DNA of 64,000 nt from Zygnema cylindricum (Eukaryota; Streptophyta; Zygnematophyceae; Zygnematales; Zygnemataceae): contig JBBHKE010000123.1 of assembly GCA_037447655.1 (NCBI GenBank), positions 126,001 through 190,000 on the forward strand, written 5' to 3'. Each line of letters starts with the position of its first letter. The stretch's first letter is position 1. Below are positions 1 through 8,827 of the stretch, piece after piece. The translations under genes and the position numbers were made by a program. The notes below the pieces were generated by a model, which did no database searches, was not told the DNA's origin, and was given only the letters and a program-made list of their open reading frames with translations.

Positions 1-1260
1 TTTTTCCAAGTTACAGTTAGGGTTCCAAGGTCACAATATTGAGAGTGGATGAGTTAGCCATGGCTAGGGGAAAGAAGAGGAAGAATACACCCTCACTATC
101 AGGACCAAAGATCCATGGATTCTTCAGAAGATCCACCAACTCTTGAAGCACCCTCCAACAAACCAATAGTTTTCGAGGAGGAACCCCATCAAAGTCCGAG
201 GACTCACTTCCAGCTAATCCTTCGGACTGGATACATTGGGTGGCAGCTGGCATAGTTTTGATTCCAGATTCAGTAAGGATATGTTTGGAGTTTTAATAGC
301 TCTTTCAAAAAAGAAAGAAAAGAAAAAAAAAAATGTATTTGTGAAGGAAGAATCTGGTGATAGTTTCAGTTCCTTCTCCACCGACAGTTTCGATAGATCA
401 AATAAAGAAAGGAAATATGAGAAAGAAAGAAAAAGAAGGGTAAGAGGAAAATAGATGTTGAAAAAGATTTTGATGGTGAGATAGATGGACTAGATGGACT
501 ATTTTGTTCCATGGGTCTTTCTATGTCATTTGAAAGAAATATATGAAAGGAAGTATGATTTTGATGAAATTGTGGCAAATAGTTAACGGGAAACCTAGAG
601 GTAGAGGCGTAGAGGTAATGGTCAGGCTAGTTTGGCAATAAATCTGTCAAATACTAGCTCTCAGTATGTGACATGTTCTAATTGCCTCGAAAGAGGTCAC
701 TAAGCAGATAACTATCCACACAAAGGCATCTACTATCTCTGGGAAGACATATGCACTCATTGCTTTGACAGAGTTGGCGGTGGCTCTAACTTCAACACTG
801 AGAGGTCATGGTGGAGGCGACCGACGTTGAGGAAGAAGGGCACGAGGACGCGGACCTTATCGTAGGGGTGGACGTACCAATTACACAGAGCGCAGAGATG
901 GTCTGGTCACAGGTTCCAAAAATTTGTAAATTTCACTTGATATCTTTTAGAGTTCTCTTGGTGATGAGAATAAGGTTAAGAATTGGAAAACTGATACAGG
1001 TGCAAGGCACTAAGTCTGAACTATTGAGAGTTTTTTTTTTGACATTAGGAAGTCGACAGTCCCTAAAAATGTTATTGTTGCCACTTGACATGTCATTCTT
1101 ATTGATACAATCGGAACAGTTTGGTAAGATCTCCTAGTCCAGAACGAGTATGGTGAAGAGAGAGTTTTTATGGCCAGGTTCTATGACGCCTTACACGTTC
1201 CTAATGGCGCTATAAACCAAATCAGAGTGCCTCGGATTAGAAGTTGGAGGCAAGGTTAAA
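1..1260 (+). pseudogene. Decayed Ty1/copia gag-protease fragment
   Basis: A broken retrotransposon remnant read on the plus strand. An Arg/Gly-rich stretch near 590-620 is followed near 675-715 by a zinc-knuckle relic (CSNCLERGH, last Cys replaced by Tyr and a stop inside), then near 985-1005 by WKTDTGA, the copia protease signature, and near 1180-1240 by DALHVPNG, which resembles the segment downstream of the protease. Stops and frame changes interrupt it throughout. No LTR was recognised at either end. The order knuckle then protease is normal for copia. The part before about 590 is assigned only by continuity. Confidence 0.6.
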
Positions 1261-1309
1261 GCTATGGAGGACCTGAGCATAGCGGAGCCGAACTCTGGTA
1301 AAACATCCA

Positions 1310-1640
1310 GAGTTCCAATAGCTCGTCCACTCCACCCTCCCTTTCCGAATAGGATACATTATTCCATCCCCCCGTTTCCCCCTGGCCCCAGCCCCCCCAC
1401 TCCTTCTCCTGACTCCTCCTCCCCACTCCTCTCTTTCCCCCTTACGCCTCTCTTTCTCATTCCCCCCTCTTCCAATGAGAAAATTCATTCTCTTTCACAA
1501 TTTTTTCTTCCTATCTTCCACCTCCACGTCTCCTCCAACTCCCTTTTTCTCTTCCCCTTCTCCCCCTCTCCGAACAAAATCCCTCATTCGCCTCACCTCC
1601 ACCTTCACTCTCTTAAATTTCCATATAGATGTCAACACTC
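1310..1640. repeat. C/T-rich tract
   Basis: Strand-biased polypyrimidine sequence, C and T on the plus strand, with phrases such as CCGAATAGGATACATTATTCC that recur in varied form near 3175-3200 and, more loosely, throughout 4447-6310. The frames open across it on both strands are an effect of composition. It lies between the copia remnant and the LRR exon of copy B. Confidence 0.55.
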
Positions 1641-1726
1641 TCTTTATAGTGCATTGAACACGATTCTTCATTATCAATTTACCATATACTTTTAAGACAA
1701 TATTACCATATTGTCATGTGTCTTAC

Positions 1727-1798
1727 AAGGTTTCGAGGGATGTCAGTCGACCGATGGATGATGGAATGCTTCCACTTAATTGGTTGCTACGTAGAATT
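1727..1798 (-). CDS. LRR exon of copy B (72 bp)
   Basis: On the minus strand an acceptor CACAG precedes a 72-bp exon that ends TT before the donor GTAAGACACATG. It encodes one LRR, core SNQLSGSIPSSIG, entering with one base and leaving with two (phase 2 at both ends), exactly like the six LRR exons of copy A. The intron start, including GTAAGACACATGACA, is also shared with them. Confidence 0.8.
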
Positions 1799-4700
1799 CT
1801 GTGAGAACGGGAGTTTCAACTCCATCATTCCCCACCTTCCGCAAGTGCCTCCAAGTTATTTTGAGTTATTAGCCAAAAAATAATATTCTTAGTGCATACA
1901 TTTTTATAAAATTTATCCACGTCAGATTGTAAGACAATCATAAACATTATTTTAAATTCACTCTTCCACTTTTGAATTTCATCTTTGTCTACATTATATC
2001 CACACATAATCACATTTTGTCACTATATTACAATATATTTAGCTTGTTTGATAAATATAAAAACTTGATCTCAATAAAACGACTCACAACTATTTAAACT
2101 CAAATCAAAATAAAGCATGACAAAAAAAAAACGTCATGATCATAAAATCAAAATCAAAAGATACATGTACGTCATGTCATTGCTCACCAACTCCTCCCTT
2201 TTCCTTCTTCATTCTTCAATTTCCATTTTTCGTTGGAATATGGTTATTCAATTTCTCATTCATTTATATATTTATTTTTATGTGTGCATGAGAGGCGTCT
2301 CCCTATCCTTTTTTCACTCACATTGTTTTTAGTTGTGTGAGGTTGCCAATCTCCGCCGCAATTCACCCCTCCAATCCTTTGCCGGGTAGATATCTGCACC
2401 CGCCCTCCTATTACTTGATGAATGACATTCACTCGTCCTATCCCTCCCACACCACTTCCCTCCTCTCTCATATGCCCAAAACGATAAAATCACCCATTTT
2501 TATTTGCATTCGAACAAGTTCTCAATTCTCACTCCTACAGCCTCCACCACCACCACCAAACCCTCCATCACCTAGATACACAAAGAGACCATTAAACCTC
2601 CCTCCCTTTGGCCGTACAATAAGTTACCTTATGGTTTTAAACCCCACTCCTATTTTGTAAAGCGTAGATTTATTTGCGCCCCCCAAAGATTTTCATTCTC
2701 TTAGTCCCTCCCTCTCCTCTGTTCTCCGCCGCGGTTTTTTATACATAATAAAGGGGTATTTGCACCCCCACGTAGGTAATTGAGCTAGTTTCCCCACCCT
2801 CTCTCCCCAATCCGCCTATTTGTCTTGAATTCTCTCTCATACCAATTTCCCTGATTCTCTCCCCACGCTCCCCCTTTAAATCACAACCTATTAATGATTT
2901 CGTTATTCTCACAATTCCTCCGCTCCCCCTTACTTCCTCTCTCCTTGTGAGATCCCTCATTCCCAACAATCCCCCTTTCTCCCACCTTCTAAACCCCACC
3001 CACTCTCCTAACACGATTCTTAGATCACGTACACCCCATTTCCCCCTCCCGCTTCCCCTATCCCTCTCTTAACGAGCTCCACCTCCCCTCCCACCCCTCT
3101 CACCTATACGTCTATACCTCATCCATCATTATTCTCAACCCCCACGTTCTCGCCTCCTATTTCACTCCCTCTCCGAATAGGATCCATTATTCTATCTCCA
3201 ACCCATCCCCCTTCCTACTCCCTCTCCTAATGAGCTTCCTTTTTCAACCACCGTCTCTGAAACTCTGAGACTTCCATTGGCCCTCAGAGTATGCAGATCC
3301 AAAAGAAGCTAATCTAGATAGTGCCGACTCCAAGTTTATATAAACCCAAGTGACTGACCCTTTGACTGTCAGAACCCCAATATAGATTCACCCCTGTGAA
3401 ATAACACTTTCTGTGTGCTCAGTTCCACCACATAATGCAAAGTTAGAATATGAGATTTGGACACATTCACCCACTTTGACTTTCCCTTAGAAATGCAGCC
3501 ACCCTGGCAGACAAAAACTCTGACCGACTACACCCTTGTGTAGCCTGGACTCCCCTGAGTCCGCAGCAAAAGGAATCATTGAAAATGGTCAATTAAATTG
3601 ATAGTTATGGCTGCCCAAAGTTAGCCATTTATACAAGGTGCTCTCTCAAAGAGAGGGTCCTATCTGGCAAATTTATCTAAGTCCTATCTCCCTCTAAAAC
3701 TCTATCGACTGAAATACGGCACCAATTAAAATACTGTGTCGTACAGAAAAGTACAAGTGCCGGTGTACTTTATGTACGGCCATAGTACGACATGGCCAAA
3801 ATGTTGACACATGTCATATCTGGATTCGTTTCCCTAATCCTCAGAGTTGCCGCAATCCAATGTAGCTTTGCCACGTGTCACTCGATGTGGCGGTGATCGC
3901 AAACCTCCAAAATCCTACTTTGTGATCTCGGCATCCTTCGCGGCCGTCCGATCGAAACTGGATTTCAATCGTGGCCGTCATAAATACTTGTGCGGTATTC
4001 TTTCCGACGTCAAACAAAATGCGCGGTATTTATTTCGTAGCCGTACCGTACGTCGTACTTTACACAAATGTTTCTATGCATTATGTATATAGTTCCCGTT
4101 AAATGAATTAGTCAAATTGTAATTATTTATATAACTATCATACACAATATATTCTATCCCATAACCTAAACTATAAGGATAAGGTTACCGGTTACTGCGG
4201 GTTTGATGCAGGGAGGTACCAAGATCAAATCCTGGCTCCGTGAAATTACCTTTTAGAAACCCCAATGAAACAACTGCCTGTCTCTCTCTAGACAGCACAT
4301 GCAACCATGGCTAACTCCTCCTCCAGTCTTCAGTGACTGCGACAAGTGTGGGGACTTGAGTGAGGAGTTAGAGGCAAGCTGTTAATATTTACTATTTGTT
4401 TTTTATTTTGCAATCTCTAGACCTAGAAAATACTTGATTTCCAACATTCTCCCCTACCCCGTACCATTTCTATCCCAATCCCTCATTCTCTTGCCCCCTC
4501 CCCTTCCCTTCTCTCCCCCTCTCTCCCCTCCCCCCTCCCCCCCTACCTCTATCCCCCCCACCTCTCCTACCCCCTCTCCCCTCCCCACACCATTCTCCAC
4601 TTGCCACGTTCCTCATCCCATCTTCCTCCTTTCTTTCTTAGCGAAATCCTTCAAAATTTTCTAGCCCCCCTATTCCCCTCCCTCTCCGTTTTCCTTCCTA

Positions 4701-7071
4701 GTCCCATTAAGCTCGCCAATCTCGTCCATCCAGCCCTCCCCAATTCTCCTTACCGTTTCCCCCTCCATCTTATCCTAAAAAAACTTTATAGTCGTCCCTC
4801 CCTCTCCTTCCCCCACTTCCTCTCCTTCCTTCCTTTCCCCTCCCTCTCCTCACGACACAAAACAATCTCTTTTATCCCCATTTTTTCTCCTTCCCCTCCC
4901 CCTCCCTCTCTCCCTCCCCCCCCCTCTATCTCCCCCTTCTTCCCATCCCTATCCTCCCCACTCCTAACCGAATCTCAGAATGGCTTCCCTTCCTCCCTCT
5001 CCCATCCCCCCTATCCCCTCCCCCATCACTCTCCTATATATTCATGTACATATCAGCGACCCTCTTTATTGGTCGTTGAACTTTATCTCTCCTTCCCTCT
5101 CCTCGCCCAATCCCTAACTCTCTCTCCCCCCACCTTCCCCTCTTTCCCACTCCTCGCCCAATCACTCATTCTTCTTCCCCCCACCTTCCCCTCCTCTCCC
5201 TCCACCCTCCCTTTCCGAAGGAGACCCCACATTATCTCCCCACCTCCTTACCCCTCCCTCCCCTATTCCCTCCCGTTACACCCCCCCCCTGCCCAAAGGA
5301 ATTCAAACGACTTCAGACCCCTCTCCCGCCCCTTACCCCCTCTCCCTCCTTCGTTCCTCCCTATCCTTGCAAGCTCGCAGGTTCCCCTAGCTGCCTTCCT
5401 CCACCCTCTCTCTTTTAAAAAAATACATATCTCCCGCCCTCCCTCCCTTAGCCCCTCTTCTTCGCCCCATGCCCTCTCCTAACAAGATCTTACTCCCCCT
5501 CCTCTCTCCCCCCTCCCTTCCTCACTTTCCCCTTCCCCCCTCCCTCTCCTAACAAACTCGCCCATTCTCTCCTAAACCTCCCTTCATCACCCCCTTGCCT
5601 ATCCTTACGAGTTCCCTCGCTCCCCAAATTCTTCCCTTCCCCCCTCTCTCCTCCTCGCATAACGAGATCATTCATTCTCTTCAACCGTCTTTTCTGCCTC
5701 CTCCCCCTCTCCCTCCCCCTTCCTCCTCCCCCCTACTCCCTCTCCTTACGAAATCTCTCATTCTCTTTCCTTCCCCCCTCTCCCCTCCCCCTTTCCTTCT
5801 GCCTCCTTCCCCTCCCTCTCCCCCTCTCCGTCCCCCTGTCCCTCCCATTTCCTTCTCCACATCCTCCCTCTCTTTATAAAATCCCTCATTCTCTTTCCTT
5901 CCGCCCCCTTCCTTCCCCCCTCCTTTCTGCCTCCTTCCCCTCCCACTCCCCCTCTTCCTCCCCCTTCCTCCTCCCCCTGCTCCCTCTCCTTACAAAATAC
6001 CTCATTCTCTTTCCTTCCCCCGTCTCCCCTCCCTCCTCACTCTCTTGTATACCCATGTAAATACTATCTTCATGGTCATTGACCGCGATCCTTCACTCAT
6101 TCCCCTCCCTTCCTCTCCCTCCCCTCCTCTCCTCTCTTTTATACCTAAAGACATGTTGTCCCCCCTCCCAATGGTCCTCGTTAAAGTCCTTTGAACCCTT
6201 CCCCCCCTCCCCCTCCCCTCCCCCTTCCCTCCCCCTCCTCCCCTCCCCTTTCCCTCCTCCTTTTCCCTTCCCCTTCCCCTCCCTTCCCCGTCCCCTCCCC
6301 CTTTCTGAAATCCGATGCTAGATTTAGTGTGGATTCATCGCGGGAGAGAGTGCACGAAGTGACATCATCCCTTTTTTTTTAAAAGGACATGTTTTTTTAC
6401 CCTCCCAATGGTCATCGATAGATTCCTTTGTGTCCCTCTCCCCCCTCCCCTTCCCTTCCCTCCCCTTCCCTCCCATCCCCTTCCCTCCCATCCCCTTCCC
6501 CTTCCCCCGTACAAAAATTCAGTGCGAGATTCAGTGCTTGATTCAGTGCGTGATTCAGTGCGGGATTCAGTGCGGGATTCAGTGCGGGATTCCGTGCGGG
6601 ATTCAGTGCGGAATCCCGTGCGGGATTCAGTGCGGGATCCCGTGCGGGATTCCGTGCGGGATTTCGTGCGAGATTCAGTTTGGAATTCCGTGCGGAATTC
6701 AATCCGTGATTCAGTGCGGGAAAGATTGCACCCATCGATCATCGCTCACATGGAATACTTGTCGCACCGGAAATACCCTCCGTCCCATCTGACTACGGGA
6801 AACTTCTCCTTGTTCGCGACGGCCGCCTTCACCGCCTCCAGAGCCGACTCTGCAGCACAACCGTACGGACAGACCAGGCAGAGGAGCGAATCATATTCCT
6901 ATTCCGCACGTGTGAAGGCATCGACAGCAGATCAGGAAGGGGGAAAAGGAGGGATAAAAGAGGGGAAAACGTGCTGTCAGGCGCCGACATGGGTCCATAG
7001 CTGTCTCCCATTACGAGTGCCACGTGGCACGAGAAGATCAACATTGTCACGAAGACCAAGGTGGCAGCCAT
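1727..7071 (-). CDS. LRR gene copy B, 5' part, running off the left edge
   Basis: Three recognisable exons in the order and phase of copy A: exon 1 (6975-7071, signal peptide), exon 2 (6750-6849, LRR cap) and one 72-bp LRR exon (1727-1798). The rest would lie beyond base 1. The intron between exon 2 and the LRR exon is about 4.95 kb and holds a solo LTR, the polypyrimidine block and a 12-bp minisatellite, against 1.5 kb in copy A. Exon 1 ends in a GC rather than GT donor and exon 2 lacks the first Cys of the cap, so the copy may be decaying. A TATAAAAAG sequence on the minus strand (7274-7282) lies about 200 bp upstream of the ATG. Whether it is expressed cannot be judged. Confidence 0.65.
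1840..2300. other. No gene seen; A/T-rich intron of copy B
   Basis: A/T-rich sequence with short poly-A runs and no conserved frame, lying between the LRR exon and the duplicated C/T-rich block of copy B. Confidence 0.4.
2320..3257. repeat. Duplicated C/T-rich intron block (matches 57.57-57.9 kb)
   Basis: Recognisable phrases here recur in the same order in intron 2 of copy A: GTGAGGTTGCC followed by CGCCG at 2336 and 57580, the TAGATxxCTGCAC phrase soon after, and TATTTGCACCC then AGGTAA at 2758 and 57834. The block becomes increasingly polypyrimidine to the right. It shows that copies A and B share intron sequence as well as exons. Confidence 0.6.
3258..4446 (-). mobile_element. Solo copia LTR, family of the 14-kb element
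   Basis: On the minus strand the unit runs from TGTTGGAAATC to GAGTTTCA and matches the LTR at 13243-14211 in start, centre (TGCGGACTCAGGGGAGTC near 3555) and end (CCAATGGAAGTC against CCAATGGAGGTC). A TATAAATGG sequence on the minus strand is placed like an LTR promoter. Flanks are GTCTC (3253-3257) and TTCTC (4447-4451), a 4/5 match to a 5-bp target duplication in low-complexity DNA. No internal region is attached, so it is read as a solo LTR inside the long intron of copy B. Confidence 0.65.
4447..6510. repeat. Polypyrimidine block, degenerate tandem units
   Basis: About 2 kb of nearly pure C/T on the plus strand. A phrase of the form CCCTCTCC, TTACRAAATC, CTCATTCTC, TTTCCTTCC recurs (for example near 5745, 5868 and 5985), so the block is a decayed tandem repeat and not random low complexity. 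The long frame at 4601-5482 is Pro/Ser/Leu-rich with no domain and is rejected as a gene. Confidence 0.65.
6520..6725. repeat. 12-bp minisatellite
   Basis: About 17 copies of the 12-mer GATTCAGTGCGG, with variants such as GATTCCGTGCGG and GATCCCGTGCGG. Twelve is a multiple of three and the unit has no stop, so several frames are open and would give Arg/Ser/Glu/Thr repeats; these are not taken as genes. It lies just beyond exon 2 of copy B, in the intron. A short version sits at 57969-58010, at the same place in copy A. Confidence 0.9.
6750..6849 (-). CDS. Exon 2 of copy B, LRR N-terminal cap
   Basis: The acceptor is TGCTGCAG (identical in copy A) and the donor is GTGAGC. The 100-bp exon encodes SALEAVKAAVANKEKFP and then a GYFRCDKYS ending. 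The form matches an LRRNT_2 cap (hydrophobic helix, then the Cys/Trp segment before the first LRR), but the first Cys of the usual C-x6-C pair is missing, whereas copy A keeps both. Reading through the donor would give a stop after one Met, which is the alternative single-peptide reading. Confidence 0.65.
6975..7071 (-). CDS. Exon 1 of copy B, signal peptide
   Basis: 97 bp, the same length as in copy A. It starts with MAATLVFVTMLIFSCHVALV, a typical secretion signal, then a short Gly/Pro/Ser stretch ending in APD. The donor is GCACGT where copy A has GTAAGT. GC-AG introns exist but normally keep a strong +3 to +6 context, so splicing here is doubtful. The intron to exon 2 would be 125 bp. Confidence 0.65.
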
Positions 7072-7085
7072 GGCTACACAAACGC

Positions 7086-7128
7086 CACGTGGAAAAGGTT
7101 ACCAATGTAGTTTAGCAAGGGGCACGTG
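7086..7128. promoter_or_regulatory. Two G-box cores upstream of copy B
   Basis: CACGTG occurs at 7086-7091 and again at 7123-7128 in GGGGCACGTGGCAG. The second, with flanks, is conserved before copy A (58403-58408). CACGTG is the core bound by plant bZIP and bHLH factors; function here is inferred. Both lie between the putative TATA (7274-7282) and the ATG, so they would be in the 5' leader. Confidence 0.4.
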
Positions 7129-7273
7129 GCAGCTCTAGAACAAGAAGATCTGTTTTTCAGATCGATTAGGGTTTTGACTCTGCACAAAGTAAAAACCGTT
7201 TCTTCCCTTTTCTCTGAAGCCGCAAAATAATTCGAGTCGTAATAGAAATCGAAAAGAAAGATCGTTAAGACCA

Positions 7274-7282
7274 CTTTTTATA
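7274..7282 (-). promoter_or_regulatory. Putative TATA box of copy B
   Basis: TATAAAAAG on the minus strand, about 200 bp before the ATG at 7071. Position and sequence suit a core promoter; no start-site evidence is available and no equally clear TATA was seen before copy A. Confidence 0.35.
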
Positions 7283-7445
7283 GGCTGGCTGCCATGTATC
7301 TAAAAATTTTCTCTTTAAAACGTGCTGACGTTTCGCACGCGTGAATACATCTAAATCCGTACAGTGGTTTCCGGCGGGTCAAAGCCCGTTGTACTCTCAG
7401 TTTTCTTTTTTGTCGAAACAGTTTATTTAGTTGTTCTCCTACAGG

Positions 7446-8000
7446 TACACCGTCAATCGCTATTAGAGTATATAACGCCAATTCGGTGCCCTTTTTTCAA
7501 AAAAAAAAACCCGAAATACAATCAATGATACTATTTTTTCCATTATTCTAATTAGGTTTTTTTTTCAATTAGCGTTAATAATGAAAGTACACTTCGATTT
7601 AAATAGTGTGGCGTACGGACAGAGTATTTCCGTACGAAATGGTACTTTTTGAATTACAAAGGCATAAAAAGACATTTAACATTATTGCGCACACATGTGA
7701 ATGTGCACTGGAAGAAAGAGACGCAAACTCGTAGAAAAAAATCACGTTCTCATATGTTCGTCCGTCGACCGTGTGAACAACGCGATGGCGTAAAAATTGT
7801 CAGAATTTGTACGGATACACATATTACTGTAGACATTTTAAGTGCGGGTATTTATTATTCTGGACAACCCAAATCACAGTTAGGGATTAATTAGTATATA
7901 TATTTTTTTTCAAAAAAAGAAAATTCCCGATTAGTGTTAATAACTCTAATATTTTTTTTACGCTATTTATTCCTTTACTCTAATAGCGATTGACGGTGTA
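7446..8000. mobile_element. MITE-like element with 25-bp perfect terminal inverted repeats
   Basis: The first 25 bases (7446-7470, starting TACACCGTCAATCGC) are exactly the reverse complement of the last 25 (7976-8000). The ends resemble the smaller MITEs at 25071, 37457 and 43949 (TACACCGTGAATCG type). The interior is A/T-rich with secondary copies of the TTAGCGTTAATAA motif and has no transposase frame. An 8-bp direct repeat CCTACAGG lies before it (7438-7445) and at 8820-8827, beyond the next element, suggesting a nested insertion. Confidence 0.6.
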
Positions 8001-8812
8001 GTGTTGGGTATCGAGGACCGTTTTCCGATATTCGATATATATCGAATTTCAGGTACCCAATAATCGATGTATCGCTTCGATATATCGAATTTCAAATAAT
8101 CGCGATATATCGCCAATATAGCGCCATAATATCGTATCGTCAATATATCGAAGCTAAAAAAAAAAAAAAAAATCCCACAGGTTTTCAAAGTCTCGTGACT
8201 TCGAACAAAGTGACTGTAAAATCTTTGCCGGAATGAAATACGGCTTTTTCTTGAAAGTCAGCGGAGTGAAGAGATCTCTGAGGTACATTGACGAGGTACA
8301 CTTGTGAAGTACACGTACGTCATACGCAAGTACGATTTTCTAGACGAAAAAGGTCGGTTTCAAAATATTCGATGATTTTTGAGATTTGGTTGTCACCTTA
8401 CGTGGAACCACTCATATCAGAACACGTATGTATAACCTATTTACAAAAGATACGCGATGTACCCGAGGCCTCTGTAATACATAAATTTTGCTGTCCGTAC
8501 TATTACTGAGACCTCCTCGTGTAACCATACCCCAAATAATTAATCATTAGAATTTCAAAATGAGTACTTTTTTGTCGGTTACATTTTACGGCGTCTACCT
8601 TAAAGTCACGAAACGAAAATCACGGCGTACGTGGCGTATTAGACAATTTGACTTTTTCGCTAAAATAACATATTATATAAAAAAATAAAAATATTAAATT
8701 TAAAAAATACTATATATCGCGATGATTGATGTTGGTCTCGGTACGATATATCGAGGATCATCCTATTGAATATCGAGATAATCGCGATATGAATTTACCC
8801 GATACCCAACAC
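8001..8812. mobile_element. Inverted-repeat element rich in GATATATCG motifs
   Basis: Begins GTGTTGGGTATCG and ends CGATACCCAACAC, 13 bp inverted, both next to TA. Inside, clusters of CGATATATCG-type palindromes lie near both ends (8020-8160 and 8705-8795). No transposase frame. TA next to both ends suits a TA target duplication; the termini also look like short hAT ends, but no 8-bp duplication immediately flanks it. Related ATATCG-rich sequence occurs in an intron of copy A near 51660-51975. Confidence 0.5.
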
Positions 8813-8827
8813 TACTGTACCTACAGG

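Noticed and set aside
4601-5482. Long open frame (293 codons) rich in Pro, Ser and Leu
   Set aside because: It runs through the polypyrimidine block, where stop codons are rare by composition; there is no domain, no conserved counterpart and overlapping frames are open as well.
6365-7115. Overlapping frames with Arg-Asp-Ser-Val or Glu-Ser-Arg-Thr repeats
   Set aside because: They come from the 12-bp minisatellite, which is open in several frames on both strands.
8001-8812. Assignment to hAT on the basis of the short termini
   Set aside because: No 8-bp duplication directly flanks the inverted ends; TA is next to both, so the superfamily is left open.
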